From Curtobacterium sp. Leaf261 (GTDB taxonomy: Bacteria > Actinomycetota > Actinomycetes > Actinomycetales > Microbacteriaceae), in NCBI RefSeq assembly GCF_001422205.1, contig NZ_LMMJ01000010.1, positions 62,001 through 126,000 on the forward strand: a stretch of DNA of 64,000 nt, read 5' to 3'. Below are positions 1 to 7,905 of the stretch, piece after piece (within the stretch, counting starts at the first letter, position 1; each line of letters starts with the position of its first letter). The notes under the pieces are model-generated. The model made no database searches. It worked only from the letters and a program-made list of their open reading frames with translations, and was not told the origin of the DNA. The translations under genes and the position numbers were made by a program.

Positions 1-637
1 CGTACTCGGACTCGAGGACGCCGATCATCGAGGCGCGGAGGCTGCGGATGATCGTCGGGGACATCGCGATCGCGAGCGTCAGCGCCGGCAGGAACAGGAA
101 GTAGAGGTGCTCGCCCGCCCCGTCGCCGTAGCCGCCGACGGGGAATGCCCGGACGGTGACGCCGAGCAGCAGGATGAGCATGATGCCGACCCAGAACTGC
201 GGCATGCCCTGGCCGAGGAGGGTGAACCCGCGGGCGATGAGGTCGCGGCCACCGTTCGGACGGGTCGCGGCCATCGCGGCGAGCGGGATGCTGATGATCA
301 GGGACATGAGGAGCGCGAGCCCGAGCAGCGACAGCGTCACCGGGACGGCCTGCATGACGAGCTGCCCGACGGGGAGCTGGTAGGTGAGGCTCGTACCGAG
401 GTTGCCGTGCAGGATCTGCCCGAGGAACCGGAAGTACTGCTCCCAGAGCGGCTGGTCGAGGCCGAGCTGTTCGGTGAGTGCGGCGACGCTCGCCTTCGTC
501 GCGCGCTCGCCGAGGAGCGCGAGGGCGGCGTTCCCGGGGAGCAGGTGCGACAGGAAGAACACGATGATCGTGACGCCGAACGCGACCGGGATCGCCTGGA
601 CGAGTCGTCCTGGGATGAACCGGAGCCGATGGATCAT
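1..637 (-). CDS. ABC transporter permease, DppB/OppB family (partial)
   Basis: Membrane subunit of a binding-protein-dependent importer, probably for peptides. The 212 codons present show a basic N-terminus (MIHRLRF), a first membrane span at about residues 12-32 followed by the short LPGNAA loop, an extracytoplasmic stretch, then hydrophobic spans near 96-123, 145-165 and 178-196. That start and spacing are typical of the DppB/OppB half of the family. The 3' end lies beyond the left edge, so the EAA cytoplasmic loop is not visible. It follows the lipoprotein binding-protein gene on the same strand, 176 bases downstream of its stop, so the two probably form one importer operon continuing off the window. 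The solute cannot be told from the sequence. Confidence 0.88.
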   Translation of the reverse strand, partial: MIHRLRFIPGRLVQAIPVAFGVTIIVFFLSHLLPGNAALALLGERATKASVAALTEQLGLDQPLWEQYFRFLGQILHGNLGTSLTYQLPVGQLVMQAVPVTLSLLGLALLMSLIISIPLAAMAATRPNGGRDLIARGFTLLGQGMPQFWVGIMLILLLGVTVRAFPVGGYGDGAGEHLYFLFLPALTLAIAMSPTIIRSLRASMIGVLESEY

Positions 638-651
638 GACGGCCTTTCGGG

Positions 652-723
652 TGGAGCGGGCGAGCGGGTGGAGCGGGTGGAGCGGGCGAGCGGGTGGAGC
701 GGGCGAGCGGGTGGAGCGGGCGA
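652..723. repeat. Tandem repeat between binding protein and permease genes
   Basis: Four full or partial copies of a 17-base unit beginning GTGGAGCGGGCGAG, with one shortened copy, lie just upstream of the permease start. The array sits between two genes of one predicted operon. On the coding strand it is rich in CCGCTC and could alter RNA structure or spacing. No function is known. Confidence 0.8.
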
Positions 724-813
724 ACAGCGAGCAGATGGCAGGGCTGGAACGGTGGGGCCCGGCAGGAGGACCGGACCCCACCGGGTCTCAGTGCGCGTCC
801 GCGATCGCGACGG

Positions 814-2382
814 CTACTCGGACTTCGAGACGTCCTCGAGCTGGTAGTTGCCGAGCGGCGTCACGTGGAAGCCGGACACCTTGTCGGTCGTCGCGAACAC
901 GTACGGCGAGTAGTAGAGGTAGGCGAGGAACGCGTCGTCGCCCGTCTTCTGCTGCAGCTCGGAGTACAGCTCCTGACGCTTGGAGGAGTCGGTCTCCTGC
1001 TGCGCCTGCTTGTTGATCGCGATGACGTCGGGGTTGTCGTAGTGCGTGAACGCCGAGTCCGAGCCGCCGTCGGGGTCGACTGCGAACGAGGTCCACTCGT
1101 CGGGGTCCGGGATGTCCATCGTCCACGCGGACCACGCCATGTCGAAGTCGCCGGCGAGACGGGCCTGCTTGTTCGCCGTCGGGTCGAGCTGCTTGATCTT
1201 CATGGTGATGCCGATCTTCTTCAGCTCGGACTGCATGATCTGCGAGATCGACGTCTGGTTCGGGTCACCGGAGCGGATGAGCAGGGTCGTGGTGAACCCG
1301 TCCGGCTGCGAGGACTTCGCGAGCTCCGCCTTGGCCTTCGACACGTCGTAGCTCGGGCCGTCGGCGTCCTCGTCGTAGTACGGGGTACCGGGGGACAGCA
1401 GCGAGTTCGCCGCCGAGCCGTTGCCGAAGAGCACCGCCTTGACCATGGCCTTGCGGTCGAGTGCGTACGCGATCGCGCGGCGGATGTGCACGTCGTCGAA
1501 CGGCTTCCGGGTCTGGTTGAACGCGATGTAGTCGAGCTGCGTCGAGTCGAACGTCTCGGCCTTGACGCCCGAAGCGGACTTCAGTGAGGCGAGGCTCGAC
1601 CAGTCCGGGGTGTCGTCGATGTCGACCTGACCGCCCTGGACCTGGAGCTTCCGGGTGTTCGCGTCCGGGACGACGGTCCACTTGACGCCGTCGAGGTACG
1701 GCTTGCCCGACTGCCAGTAGCTGTCGTTCTTGGTGAGCGAGAGCGACTGCCCCTTCTTCCAGGAGTCCCAGACGAACGGGCCGGTGCCGACCGGGTGCGT
1801 GTAGAACTGCTCCTTCGACTCGCCGCCGTAGTTCGCCGGGACGATGCCGTTGCTGAAGAGGGACAGGTCGGCGATGAGCGGGGCCCACGCGTACTTGAGC
1901 TTGATGTCGACGGTGTCGTCGTCGACCACGGAGACGGAGTCGATCGCGGCGTTGATGTAGCCCCAGCCGGACGAACCGGTCGCGGTGTCGGCGTCGATCG
2001 AGAACTTGACGTCCTTCGCGGTCATCGTGTCGCCGTTGGAGAACTTCACGCCCTTGCGGAGGTGGATCGTGTAGTCCTTCTTGTCGCTCGAGATGTCGTA
2101 GCTCGTCGCGAGCCACGGCTTGAGCTTCTTGCCGTCGGCGCTGACGTTGAACAACGGCTCCATGATCTGCTGCTGCACGTGGATGGAGTTGTTGTCGAAC
2201 GTCGTCGTGTTGTCCATCGAGATGATGTCGGCCGAGCGGGCCATCGTGAGCGTGCCGCCCTTGGTGTGGCCGCCGCTCGAGGACGCGTCCGACCCGGCAG
2301 ATGCGCCGTTGCTGCAGCCGGCGAGGACCAGGGCTGCGGCGGCCGTCACAGCGGCCACGGCGATCCGGTTCCGATGTCTCAT
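814..2382 (-). CDS. ABC transporter substrate-binding lipoprotein, SBP_bac_5 (DppA/OppA-like)
   Basis: Extracytoplasmic solute receptor of a peptide-type importer, 522 residues. The N-terminus is a lipoprotein signal: basic MRHRNR, a hydrophobic Ala/Val stretch, then LVLAGC with Cys23 as the lipidation site and a Ser/Gly linker. The mature part follows the family pattern, with a first domain (KPWLATSYD, LRKGVKFSNGD near residues 90-125), the GTGPFVWDSW region, and a late VRRAIAYALDR-like segment. ATG at 2382 is preferred over an in-frame start 24 bases upstream because it follows a GAAGAGG ribosome site and gives a clean signal peptide. The permease gene lies downstream on the same strand. 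Confidence 0.93.
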   Translation of the reverse strand: MRHRNRIAVAAVTAAAALVLAGCSNGASAGSDASSSGGHTKGGTLTMARSADIISMDNTTTFDNNSIHVQQQIMEPLFNVSADGKKLKPWLATSYDISSDKKDYTIHLRKGVKFSNGDTMTAKDVKFSIDADTATGSSGWGYINAAIDSVSVVDDDTVDIKLKYAWAPLIADLSLFSNGIVPANYGGESKEQFYTHPVGTGPFVWDSWKKGQSLSLTKNDSYWQSGKPYLDGVKWTVVPDANTRKLQVQGGQVDIDDTPDWSSLASLKSASGVKAETFDSTQLDYIAFNQTRKPFDDVHIRRAIAYALDRKAMVKAVLFGNGSAANSLLSPGTPYYDEDADGPSYDVSKAKAELAKSSQPDGFTTTLLIRSGDPNQTSISQIMQSELKKIGITMKIKQLDPTANKQARLAGDFDMAWSAWTMDIPDPDEWTSFAVDPDGGSDSAFTHYDNPDVIAINKQAQQETDSSKRQELYSELQQKTGDDAFLAYLYYSPYVFATTDKVSGFHVTPLGNYQLEDVSKSE

Positions 2383-2442
2383 GGTTGCCTCTTCACTTCC
2401 GTGCACCGAACGGGTGCTTCGTCGTCGAACTCGGGGGAGGTG

Positions 2443-2490
2443 CTGTACAGAAGATTACAGTAGGGCCAATTCTTCCCTCGTTTGTTACGA
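2443..2490 (-). promoter_or_regulatory. Candidate promoter/operator region of the importer operon
   Basis: On the minus strand a TTGGCC hexamer and a TACAGC hexamer are separated by 16 bases. The second lies inside a CTGTACAG palindrome, and a TCGT-N5-ACGA inverted repeat lies just upstream. Reading these as -35, -10 and operator is inference. No dedicated regulator gene is adjacent. Confidence 0.35.
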
Positions 2491-2811
2491 TTGGAAGAAG
2501 ATGGCGACAGGCCCTCGGGCGCCTCGAGTCGGCGCAGGTCATCGCGCGCCGACATGGGGGATCGCGGATCGGCGCGCTCGGGGCGGGCCGGGGCAGCCAC
2601 TCGACCGATGATCGGTCTCGAGCGCGCTCGCGCATCCTCCGGACGTCTCGCCCGGGTCCTCATTCCACGCGCGACGACGACGTCGCGCTGACGGTTGCAG
2701 GGGCAGATCCCAGGGAAGACCCGCCCCCTGGTGTCGACGGTATCCGGCGCCTGCGGCGTCCGTCATGTCGGCACTTCCGCCCACAGGGGCACGATCCGAC
2801 GCACCCCGTCC

Positions 2812-2853
2812 GGACTGGAGGCGCGGTGCGGGGCCGTCCCGCGCCTCCAGTCC
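2812..2853. repeat. Inverted copies of the CTGGAGGCGCGG interspersed motif
   Basis: Two perfect 15-base arms (2812-2826 and 2839-2853) containing CTGGAGGCGCGG face each other around a 12-base spacer and would form a very stable hairpin. Single or tandem copies of the same motif recur at 10231, 26088 and 26142, and related ones lie within coding regions. It could act as a terminator or structured repeat. Confidence 0.75.
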
Positions 2854-2900
2854 GATGGCCGCAGCCGCGCCTGCGCCGGAGGCGCGGAGTATCCAGGAGC

Positions 2901-3554
2901 ATGCAGTTCTACGCGACCACGCCCAGCCGACGGATCCGACAGGTGCTGGCGGACGTGGTCGCGATCGTCGTCATCGTGCTCGCGATCGTCCTCGGGACCG
3001 CGGTCGGCAGGTCGATCGCCGCCCTCGGCGCGGTCGGCGAGCGGATGGAGTCCGCCGGGTCCGGGTTCCGGTCGACGATGTCGGACGCGGCGAAGCGTCT
3101 GGCGGACGTGCCGTTCGGTGGACAGGCCCTCGGTGCACCGTTCCGGAAGGCGAGCGACGCCGCCGCGGGTCTCGCCTCGGCCGGACGCGACCAGCAGGCG
3201 GCCGCCGAGCACACCGCGATCCTCGTCGGGCTCGTCATCGCGATCCTGCCGAGTCTCGTCGTCCTCGCGCTCTGGGCGTTCGCCCGCGGCGGGTTCATCC
3301 GCCGAGCAGCAGCGATCCGGGCCCTCCTCCGGACGCCGCTCGGGGTGGAGGCGCTCGCCGCCAGGGCCCTCGCGCACGCCGACGCCCGGTCGCTCCGGGA
3401 CGCGGACGCCTCGCTCGTCGAGCGATGGCGGGCCGGGGATCCCGCGGCGGTGTCGACGCTCGCGCGGATCGCTCTCCGCCGGGCGGGCGTGCCGGACCGC
3501 CCGCTGGGGCAGGCGCCTCAGCGCACCGACGGCTCCGGCATGTCCCAGGCGTAG
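2901..3554 (+). CDS. Small membrane protein of unknown function
   Basis: A 217-residue protein with two predicted membrane spans: one near residues 15-40 (VVAIVVIVLAIVLG) and one near 112-135 (AILVGLVIAILPSLVVLALW). An Ala/Gly-rich extracytoplasmic loop lies between them and a basic, Ala/Arg-rich cytoplasmic tail follows. No family was recognised. ATG at 2901 is chosen because the first span begins just after it and a -10-like GAGTAT lies 8 bases upstream; an AGGAG is also present but only one base away. The last 37 bases overlap the 3' end of the convergent monooxygenase gene. Coding is supported by the membrane pattern rather than by homology. Confidence 0.65.
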   Translation: MQFYATTPSRRIRQVLADVVAIVVIVLAIVLGTAVGRSIAALGAVGERMESAGSGFRSTMSDAAKRLADVPFGGQALGAPFRKASDAAAGLASAGRDQQAAAEHTAILVGLVIAILPSLVVLALWAFARGGFIRRAAAIRALLRTPLGVEALAARALAHADARSLRDADASLVERWRAGDPAAVSTLARIALRRAGVPDRPLGQAPQRTDGSGMSQA

Positions 3555-4786
3555 GCCGGGAGTGCCCATGCCCCTCCCCGGTCGGTCGTCGCCCGTCCCG
3601 CGATGCGCTCCGGGATCCGCAGTGCGGTCGCGATCCGGAACGCCTGCCGCAGCGCTGCCACGCCCAGTGTCGACGTCGGCATGCCCAGCGCGAGCAGACG
3701 GGGCTTGACCGCTGCCTGGATCTCGTCGACGAACGGGCGGAGGGTCGTGTCGTAGCGACGGAACGCCCCCGCGAGGTCGTCCGGTGTCGCGGCGAGCTCG
3801 CCCGCCAGGACGTACGCGCCGACGAGTCCGCCCGAGATCCCCATCCCGCTGTACGGCGACGCGCAGTGCGCCGCGTCCCCGAGGAGCACGACGCGACCCG
3901 CTGACCAGGTGTCCGTGCGGACCTGCAGGACCTCCTGGGAGTAGAAGAACGGCGCATCGGCCATGCCGTCGATGAACCGCTCCGTCTGCCACCCGGCATC
4001 GCGGAACCGCTCGGCCCAGAAGCGCTGCTGCTCCTCGACCGGTGCGCGGTGGATCGCCGACGCCTCGTCCGAGGTCTCGCGGAGCACGAAGTACGCCTGC
4101 GTCTCGTCGGGGTTGTGGCTCCGGCGCATGACCTGTCGTCCGCGCGTCGCTGCGTACGTCTCGCGCAGGTCGCCGTCCGACGCGATGCGCGGGACGAACC
4201 AGTACGCCATGTGGAGACCGGTCCGCCAGTACGGCTCGGCCCCGGTCTCAGCTCGCCCCGCGAGCAGTGCGCGGCGGATCCGCGACCCCTGCCCGTCCGC
4301 ACCGACCAGGACGTCGAAGTCCCCCGACGATCCGTCCGAGAAGTGCGCCGTGACGTGGTCCGGAGCCTGGTCGAACCCGTCGACGCTCAGGCCGAACCGG
4401 TACTCGACGTCGTCCTTCGTGGCCTCGTGCAGGATCCGGACGAGGTCGCCGCGCATGATCTCGAACTCCGATGTGAGGGTCTGTCGTCCGGTTCCCGAGG
4501 TGTTCGCCATGATCGCTCCGAGCTGGCGGCCGGCCGGGTCCACGAAGGCGACCCCGGGCTCGTGCACGAGATGGGCACGGACCTCGTCGAGCAGGCCCAT
4601 CGCCCGGACGGCGTCGATGCCCTGCCCCCGGAGGTCGACCTGCGCACCCGTCGCCCGGAGTGCGGGGTACCGCTCGACGACGGTGACCCGATGCCCCGCC
4701 CTCGCGAGCCAGAAGGCCAGGGCCGGTCCGGCGATGCCTCCACCGGCGATGAGGACGTTCAACGGTCGCTGCTGTTCCTGCTCCAT
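3518..4786 (-). CDS. TetX-like FAD-dependent monooxygenase
   Basis: Flavoprotein hydroxylase of the PheA/TetX class, 422 residues. The FAD-binding Rossmann motif GGGIAGPALA lies near residue 14. A TetX-like segment follows (GAQVDLRGQGID), then the DG motif (GADGQGSRIRR) near residue 160 and the second FAD motif LLGDAAHCASPYSG near residue 290. Such enzymes use NAD(P)H and O2 to hydroxylate aromatic or tetracycline-type compounds. Start ATG 4786 lies 74 bases from the divergent tetR-type gene, and two tetO-like operators sit between them, so the repressor very probably controls it. Whether the substrate is a tetracycline is unknown. The 3' end overlaps the convergent membrane gene by 37 bases. 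Confidence 0.9.
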   Translation of the reverse strand: MEQEQQRPLNVLIAGGGIAGPALAFWLARAGHRVTVVERYPALRATGAQVDLRGQGIDAVRAMGLLDEVRAHLVHEPGVAFVDPAGRQLGAIMANTSGTGRQTLTSEFEIMRGDLVRILHEATKDDVEYRFGLSVDGFDQAPDHVTAHFSDGSSGDFDVLVGADGQGSRIRRALLAGRAETGAEPYWRTGLHMAYWFVPRIASDGDLRETYAATRGRQVMRRSHNPDETQAYFVLRETSDEASAIHRAPVEEQQRFWAERFRDAGWQTERFIDGMADAPFFYSQEVLQVRTDTWSAGRVVLLGDAAHCASPYSGMGISGGLVGAYVLAGELAATPDDLAGAFRRYDTTLRPFVDEIQAAVKPRLLALGMPTSTLGVAALRQAFRIATALRIPERIAGRATTDRGGAWALPAYAWDMPEPSVR

Positions 4787-4799
4787 GGTTCCCACTCGT

Positions 4800-4815
4800 T
4801 CCCTATCGGTGATAG
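4800..4815. promoter_or_regulatory. tetO-like operator 1
   Basis: Sequence TCCCTATCGGTGATAG: arms CTATC and GATAG around a 3-base centre. Compared from memory with Tn10 tetO2 (TCCCTATCAGTGATAG) it differs at one central base. It lies 13 bases upstream of the monooxygenase start. Confidence 0.8.
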
Positions 4816-4836
4816 TCGGTCGATCCACAGTGTGCG

Positions 4837-4851
4837 CCTATCGCTGATAGG
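4837..4851. promoter_or_regulatory. tetO-like operator 2
   Basis: Sequence CCTATCGCTGATAGG: six-base arms around GCT, centred 35 bases from operator 1 and ending 9 bases before the repressor start. Two operators in one divergent spacer match the arrangement in classical tet determinants and imply autoregulation. Confidence 0.8.
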
Positions 4852-4860
4852 CTGTCAACC

Positions 4861-5439
4861 ATGGCGAAGCTCGAGCGCGATGCGGTGGTGCACGAGGCAC
4901 TCGCGCTCCTCGACGAGGTCGGGCTCGACGGCGTGAGCACCCGGGCCCTCGCACGCCGGCTCGGGGTGGAGCAGCCGTCCCTCTACTGGCACTTCCGCAA
5001 CAAGCAGGAGCTGTTGACGGCGATGGCGGACGCCGCGGTGGAGCCGCTCGACGACGTACCGCTGCCGACCGTCGGCGAAGACTGGCGTGCGTGGTTCCTG
5101 GAGAACCACCGGCGCTTCCGCATCGCACTCCTCGACCATCGCGACGGCGCTCGGCTGCATGCCGGTTCGACGCCGTCCGGGGACACCAGGGATCGGCTGG
5201 TGCAGAAACTCGGGTTCCTCGAGCAGTCCGGGCTCCCGCAGGCCGACGCGATCGCCGGGATGCTCGCGGCGAGCCGGTTCACCGTCGGCAGTGCGCTCGA
5301 GCAGCAGGCAGACCCGGACCAGGCGGAGGGTCGTGCCGTCGCCGCCGAGGAGCACCTCGGCATCCCGACGCACGAGCAGGCGTTCGAGGCAGGGCTCCGG
5401 ATGATCCTCGTCGGTCTCGAAGTCACGTCGAGGCCTTGA
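4861..5439 (+). CDS. TetR-class repressor (true TetR/TetR_C type)
   Basis: A 192-residue repressor. The helix-turn-helix (LARRLGVEQPSLYWHFRNK, residues 25-43) is almost that of the Tn10/class B-D tetracycline repressors. Unlike generic TetR-family proteins, the core also aligns with TetR: GEDWRAWFLENHRRFR and LLDHRDGARLH match the TetR segment carrying Asn82, Phe86 and His100. By remembered numbering Asn82, Phe86 and His100 are kept, Thr103 is Ser, Gln116 is Lys and His64 is lost. So the operator-reading surface is conserved while the ligand pocket has drifted. It is divergent from the TetX-like monooxygenase and probably represses both genes. The stop codon starts a 20-base tandem repeat. 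Confidence 0.93.
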   Translation: MAKLERDAVVHEALALLDEVGLDGVSTRALARRLGVEQPSLYWHFRNKQELLTAMADAAVEPLDDVPLPTVGEDWRAWFLENHRRFRIALLDHRDGARLHAGSTPSGDTRDRLVQKLGFLEQSGLPQADAIAGMLAASRFTVGSALEQQADPDQAEGRAVAAEEHLGIPTHEQAFEAGLRMILVGLEVTSRP

Positions 5440-5490
5440 GCGGTCTCGAGAGGTCCTGAGCGGTCTCGAAAGGTCCTGAGCGGTCTCGAA
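5437..5490. repeat. Stop-codon-anchored 20-base tandem repeat
   Basis: Copies TGAGCGGTCTCGARAGGTCC at 5437-5456 and 5457-5476, plus a partial copy to 5490. The first TGA is the stop codon of the tetR-type gene. It is one of several loci here where the repeat unit contains the stop of the neighbouring gene. Confidence 0.85.
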
Positions 5491-5599
5491 CCGCGGTGCG
5501 GCATCGCCTCTGCGGTCGCTCAGAACGGCGGGTGGATGCTGGTGCGGCAGTGCCAGCGGTGCCGACGGCGCCGCTTCGACCCCCTCGGAAGGAATCCCC

Positions 5600-6367
5600 A
5601 TGCTCCTCGACGGCAAGACCATCGTCGTGACCGGCGGCAACAGCGGCATCGGTGAACAGATCTGCATCGCCGCGGCGTCCGAGGGGGCGAACATCGTCAT
5701 CGACTACGTCGCGCACGCTGACGCCACCGACGCACTCATCGCCCGGATCGAGGAGGCGGGCGGCAAGGCCGTCGGCGTCGACGCGGACATCACCAGCGCG
5801 GGTGACCTCGCGACGATGATCGAGACGGCGGTCAGTCGGTTCGGTCGGCTCGACGTCCTGGTGAACAACGCCGGGATGGAGGATCGGAAGTCCCTCCTCG
5901 AGGAGACGGAGGAGGGCTACGACCGTGTGATGGCCGTCAACATGAAGAGTGCGTTCTTCGCGACCCAGCACGCGGCGAAGCAGTTCATCGCGCAGGGCGA
6001 CGGCGGTCTCGTGCTCAACATCTCGAGCGTGCACGAGGACTGGCCGATGCCGGGCAACCTCGCCTACTGCATCTCGAAGGGCGGCATGCGGATGCTCGCA
6101 CGGAGCGGTGGCGTGGAGCTCGGGCCGCACGGTGTCCGGATCGTCAACATCGCTCCCGGGGCGGTCGACACCCCGATCAACACGGCGACGACCTCGGACG
6201 AGGACAAGCTGCGGAAGCTCGACGCCGCGATCCCGCTCGGTCGTCTCGCCGAACCCGAGGACATCGCCGACGTCGTGGTGTTCCTCGCCTCCGGCAAGGC
6301 GTCTTACATGACGAGCACGACGGTCACCATCGATGGAGGGATCTCACAGGGCAGCGTCGGGCTCTGA
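5600..6367 (+). CDS. SDR-family oxidoreductase
   Basis: Short-chain dehydrogenase/reductase, 255 residues, the standard length for the classical subfamily. It shows the nucleotide motif TGGNSGIG (residues 11-18), NNAG (near 90), the catalytic Ser in NISSVHE and the YxxxK motif in YCISKGG. The C-terminal PLGRLAEPEDIADVVVFLAS resembles glucose 1-dehydrogenase and 3-oxoacyl-ACP reductase-like members. GGAAGGAA about 6 bases before ATG supports the start. The substrate cannot be told. It lies 160 bases after the tetR-type gene, past the repeat, and may be independent of it. Confidence 0.93.
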   Translation: MLLDGKTIVVTGGNSGIGEQICIAAASEGANIVIDYVAHADATDALIARIEEAGGKAVGVDADITSAGDLATMIETAVSRFGRLDVLVNNAGMEDRKSLLEETEEGYDRVMAVNMKSAFFATQHAAKQFIAQGDGGLVLNISSVHEDWPMPGNLAYCISKGGMRMLARSGGVELGPHGVRIVNIAPGAVDTPINTATTSDEDKLRKLDAAIPLGRLAEPEDIADVVVFLASGKASYMTSTTVTIDGGISQGSVGL

Positions 6368-6430
6368 CCGGAACGGTCCACCGGTCGGTGCGGTGTGGTG
6401 CGGTGCGGTGCGTTCGGGTCCGGGACGACG

Positions 6431-7258
6431 TCAGGGCTTCGCACCGTTGCCGAACGACCCGTGCAGCGTCGTCTCCGCGAACGCCGTCGTGTCGATGACC
6501 GAGCGGACCCGGGCCAGGGTCGCGTCGTCGGCGGGAGCGACCCCGATCGTCAGCGAGCCGTAGTCGACGCGCATCGTCTGCGGGATGCTCGCCTCGAGTC
6601 CGGTCACACCGGGGGTTGCCGCGAGGGTGGCGAGTCCCTCTGCGACGCCGAGGGCGGTGGCGTCGGGGATCGTCTGGTCGAACGTGCCGGAGTAGGTCAC
6701 AGAGCTCAGCACCCGGCCGGGCCCGGCGGGGACCTGCAGCGACAGGGCGACGCCGGTCCACGCGATCCGCTTCGCCATCGCGACCGGTACCGCTGCTGCC
6801 TGCGCCGGTGTCGAAGCGGCGTCCATCGTGACGACGAACTCGGCCGAGAGGGTGTGCCGCTCGGTCGCTCCCGCCGGTGGCATGGGCCGTGCGGTCGGGG
6901 TCGGTACCGGCGGGAGGGCCCCGTCGTCCTCGTCGACGGCACCGATCGGTCGCGGTGCCTCGGGGCCGGCGTCACGGTTGTTCCACGCGTCGAGTCCCTC
7001 GGGTGTGACGTCCGTCCCGTCCGCCGCGGTGTAGCTCTGGTGGAGCTCGACGCGCTTCGTCGCCGAGTCGACCCCCGTGCTCGCGCGGACCGCGCCGAGT
7101 GCGTCGTCGAGGGTGGACGCGACCTGCGGGTCCAGCTGCGGGACCGCCGCCGACGAGGCGGAGGAGGTCGTGCCTCCCGGCCCGGTCGCGCATCCGCAGA
7201 CCGCACCGGCGAGCATGAGCGTCAGGGCTGTGGCGGTGATGGTGGAGCGTCGGAGCAT
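6431..7258 (-). CDS. Putative lipoprotein of unknown function
   Basis: A 275-residue exported protein. The N-terminus (MLRRSTITATALTLMLAGAVCGC) is a signal with a plausible, slightly long lipobox ending at Cys23, followed by a Gly/Ser/Thr linker. The body is Ala/Val-rich with a Pro-rich loop (PPVPTPTARPMPP) near residue 115. No family was recognised. ATG 7258 is chosen because the signal begins there; an upstream open frame on the same strand antisenses the merR-type gene region and was discarded. Its 3' end faces the SDR gene 63 bases away. Confidence 0.75.
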   Translation of the reverse strand: MLRRSTITATALTLMLAGAVCGCATGPGGTTSSASSAAVPQLDPQVASTLDDALGAVRASTGVDSATKRVELHQSYTAADGTDVTPEGLDAWNNRDAGPEAPRPIGAVDEDDGALPPVPTPTARPMPPAGATERHTLSAEFVVTMDAASTPAQAAAVPVAMAKRIAWTGVALSLQVPAGPGRVLSSVTYSGTFDQTIPDATALGVAEGLATLAATPGVTGLEASIPQTMRVDYGSLTIGVAPADDATLARVRSVIDTTAFAETTLHGSFGNGAKP

Positions 7259-7373
7259 GGGTCCGACGATACGAGGCGGGTCGCGTCGGCCGCATCGGCC
7301 GACCGGCCCATCCCGGTGTTCCGGGCGCCCGGTCTGGAGGCACGACACCGGTCGTTCCACCGCCGGCCGTCCG

Positions 7374-7835
7374 TCAGGTGGTGCAGTCCATGACGGCCTG
7401 TGTCGCGCGCGCGGCCTGCGCGGCGGTCTCGTCCTCGCAGTCGATGCCGAGGGCGATGAGCCGGTGGTAGTCGGCGATCTTGGCGTCGATGATCGCCTGG
7501 TCCTCGTCGAGCTGGCGGCGGTGCTCCTCGATCGCCGCAGCCTGTCGTTCGAGGATCGCGAGACGGGGCGGGTGGTTCGCGAGCTCGCCGCGACCGATCT
7601 GCACGAACTCACGGACCTCGGCGACCGGCATGCCTGTGCGACGGAGTGCCTGGACGAGGCGGACGAAGCGCATCGCCGCCGGGGTGTAGCGGCGGCGCCC
7701 GTCGGAGGTGCGGCCGACGTCGGGGATGAGTCTCTCGCGTTCGTACCAACGGAGGGCGTCGACGCTGATGCCGGTCCGCTCGGCGACCTCACGGATGCCG
7801 AGGGTGCCGACCGAGGACTCGATCACGGTGCTCAT
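7374..7835 (-). CDS. MerR-family regulator (AdhR-like)
   Basis: A 153-residue regulator with an N-terminal MerR winged helix (IREVAERTGISVDALRWYERERL, residues 14-36, then GRRRYTP) and a long dimerisation helix (ILERQAAAIEEHRRQLDEDQ). There is no metal-binding Cys cluster; two Cys occur in the C-terminal tail (IDCEDE, MDCTT). In the family, proteins of this shape respond to aldehydes or oxidants and control an adjacent dehydrogenase. It lies 70 bases downstream of the alcohol dehydrogenase on the same strand. A MerR-type operator in a 19-base promoter spacer precedes that dehydrogenase, so autoregulation of a two-gene operon is likely. Confidence 0.9.
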   Translation of the reverse strand: MSTVIESSVGTLGIREVAERTGISVDALRWYERERLIPDVGRTSDGRRRYTPAAMRFVRLVQALRRTGMPVAEVREFVQIGRGELANHPPRLAILERQAAAIEEHRRQLDEDQAIIDAKIADYHRLIALGIDCEDETAAQAARATQAVMDCTT

Positions 7836-7851
7836 GCGCTCACGCTACCCA

Positions 7852-7893
7852 GTGCGGCGTGCGGCGTGCGGCGTGCGGCGTGCGGCGTGCGGC
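7852..7893. repeat. Heptanucleotide tandem repeat (GTGCGGC)6
   Basis: Six perfect copies of GTGCGGC between the dehydrogenase stop and the merR-type start. Being intergenic in a predicted operon, copy-number change would alter the spacing of the regulator gene from its upstream partner without changing a protein. Confidence 0.9.
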
Positions 7894-7905
7894 CTGCGTG
7901 CGGGC

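Larger units (their letters stand above)
2383..2900. other. 518-base stretch without a convincing gene
   Basis: Upstream region of the binding-protein operon on one side and of a small membrane-protein gene on the other. It contains a CTGTACAG palindrome (2443-2450), an inverted repeat TCGT-N5-ACGA (2478-2490) and the long inverted repeat at 2812-2853. Open frames crossing it have no recognisable domain or start signal. It is a sensible place for the importer operon's promoter and operator. Confidence 0.6.

Noticed and set aside
7852..7893. Phase-variable coding repeat
   Set aside because: The heptamer array is between genes, so copy-number changes would not switch a reading frame.
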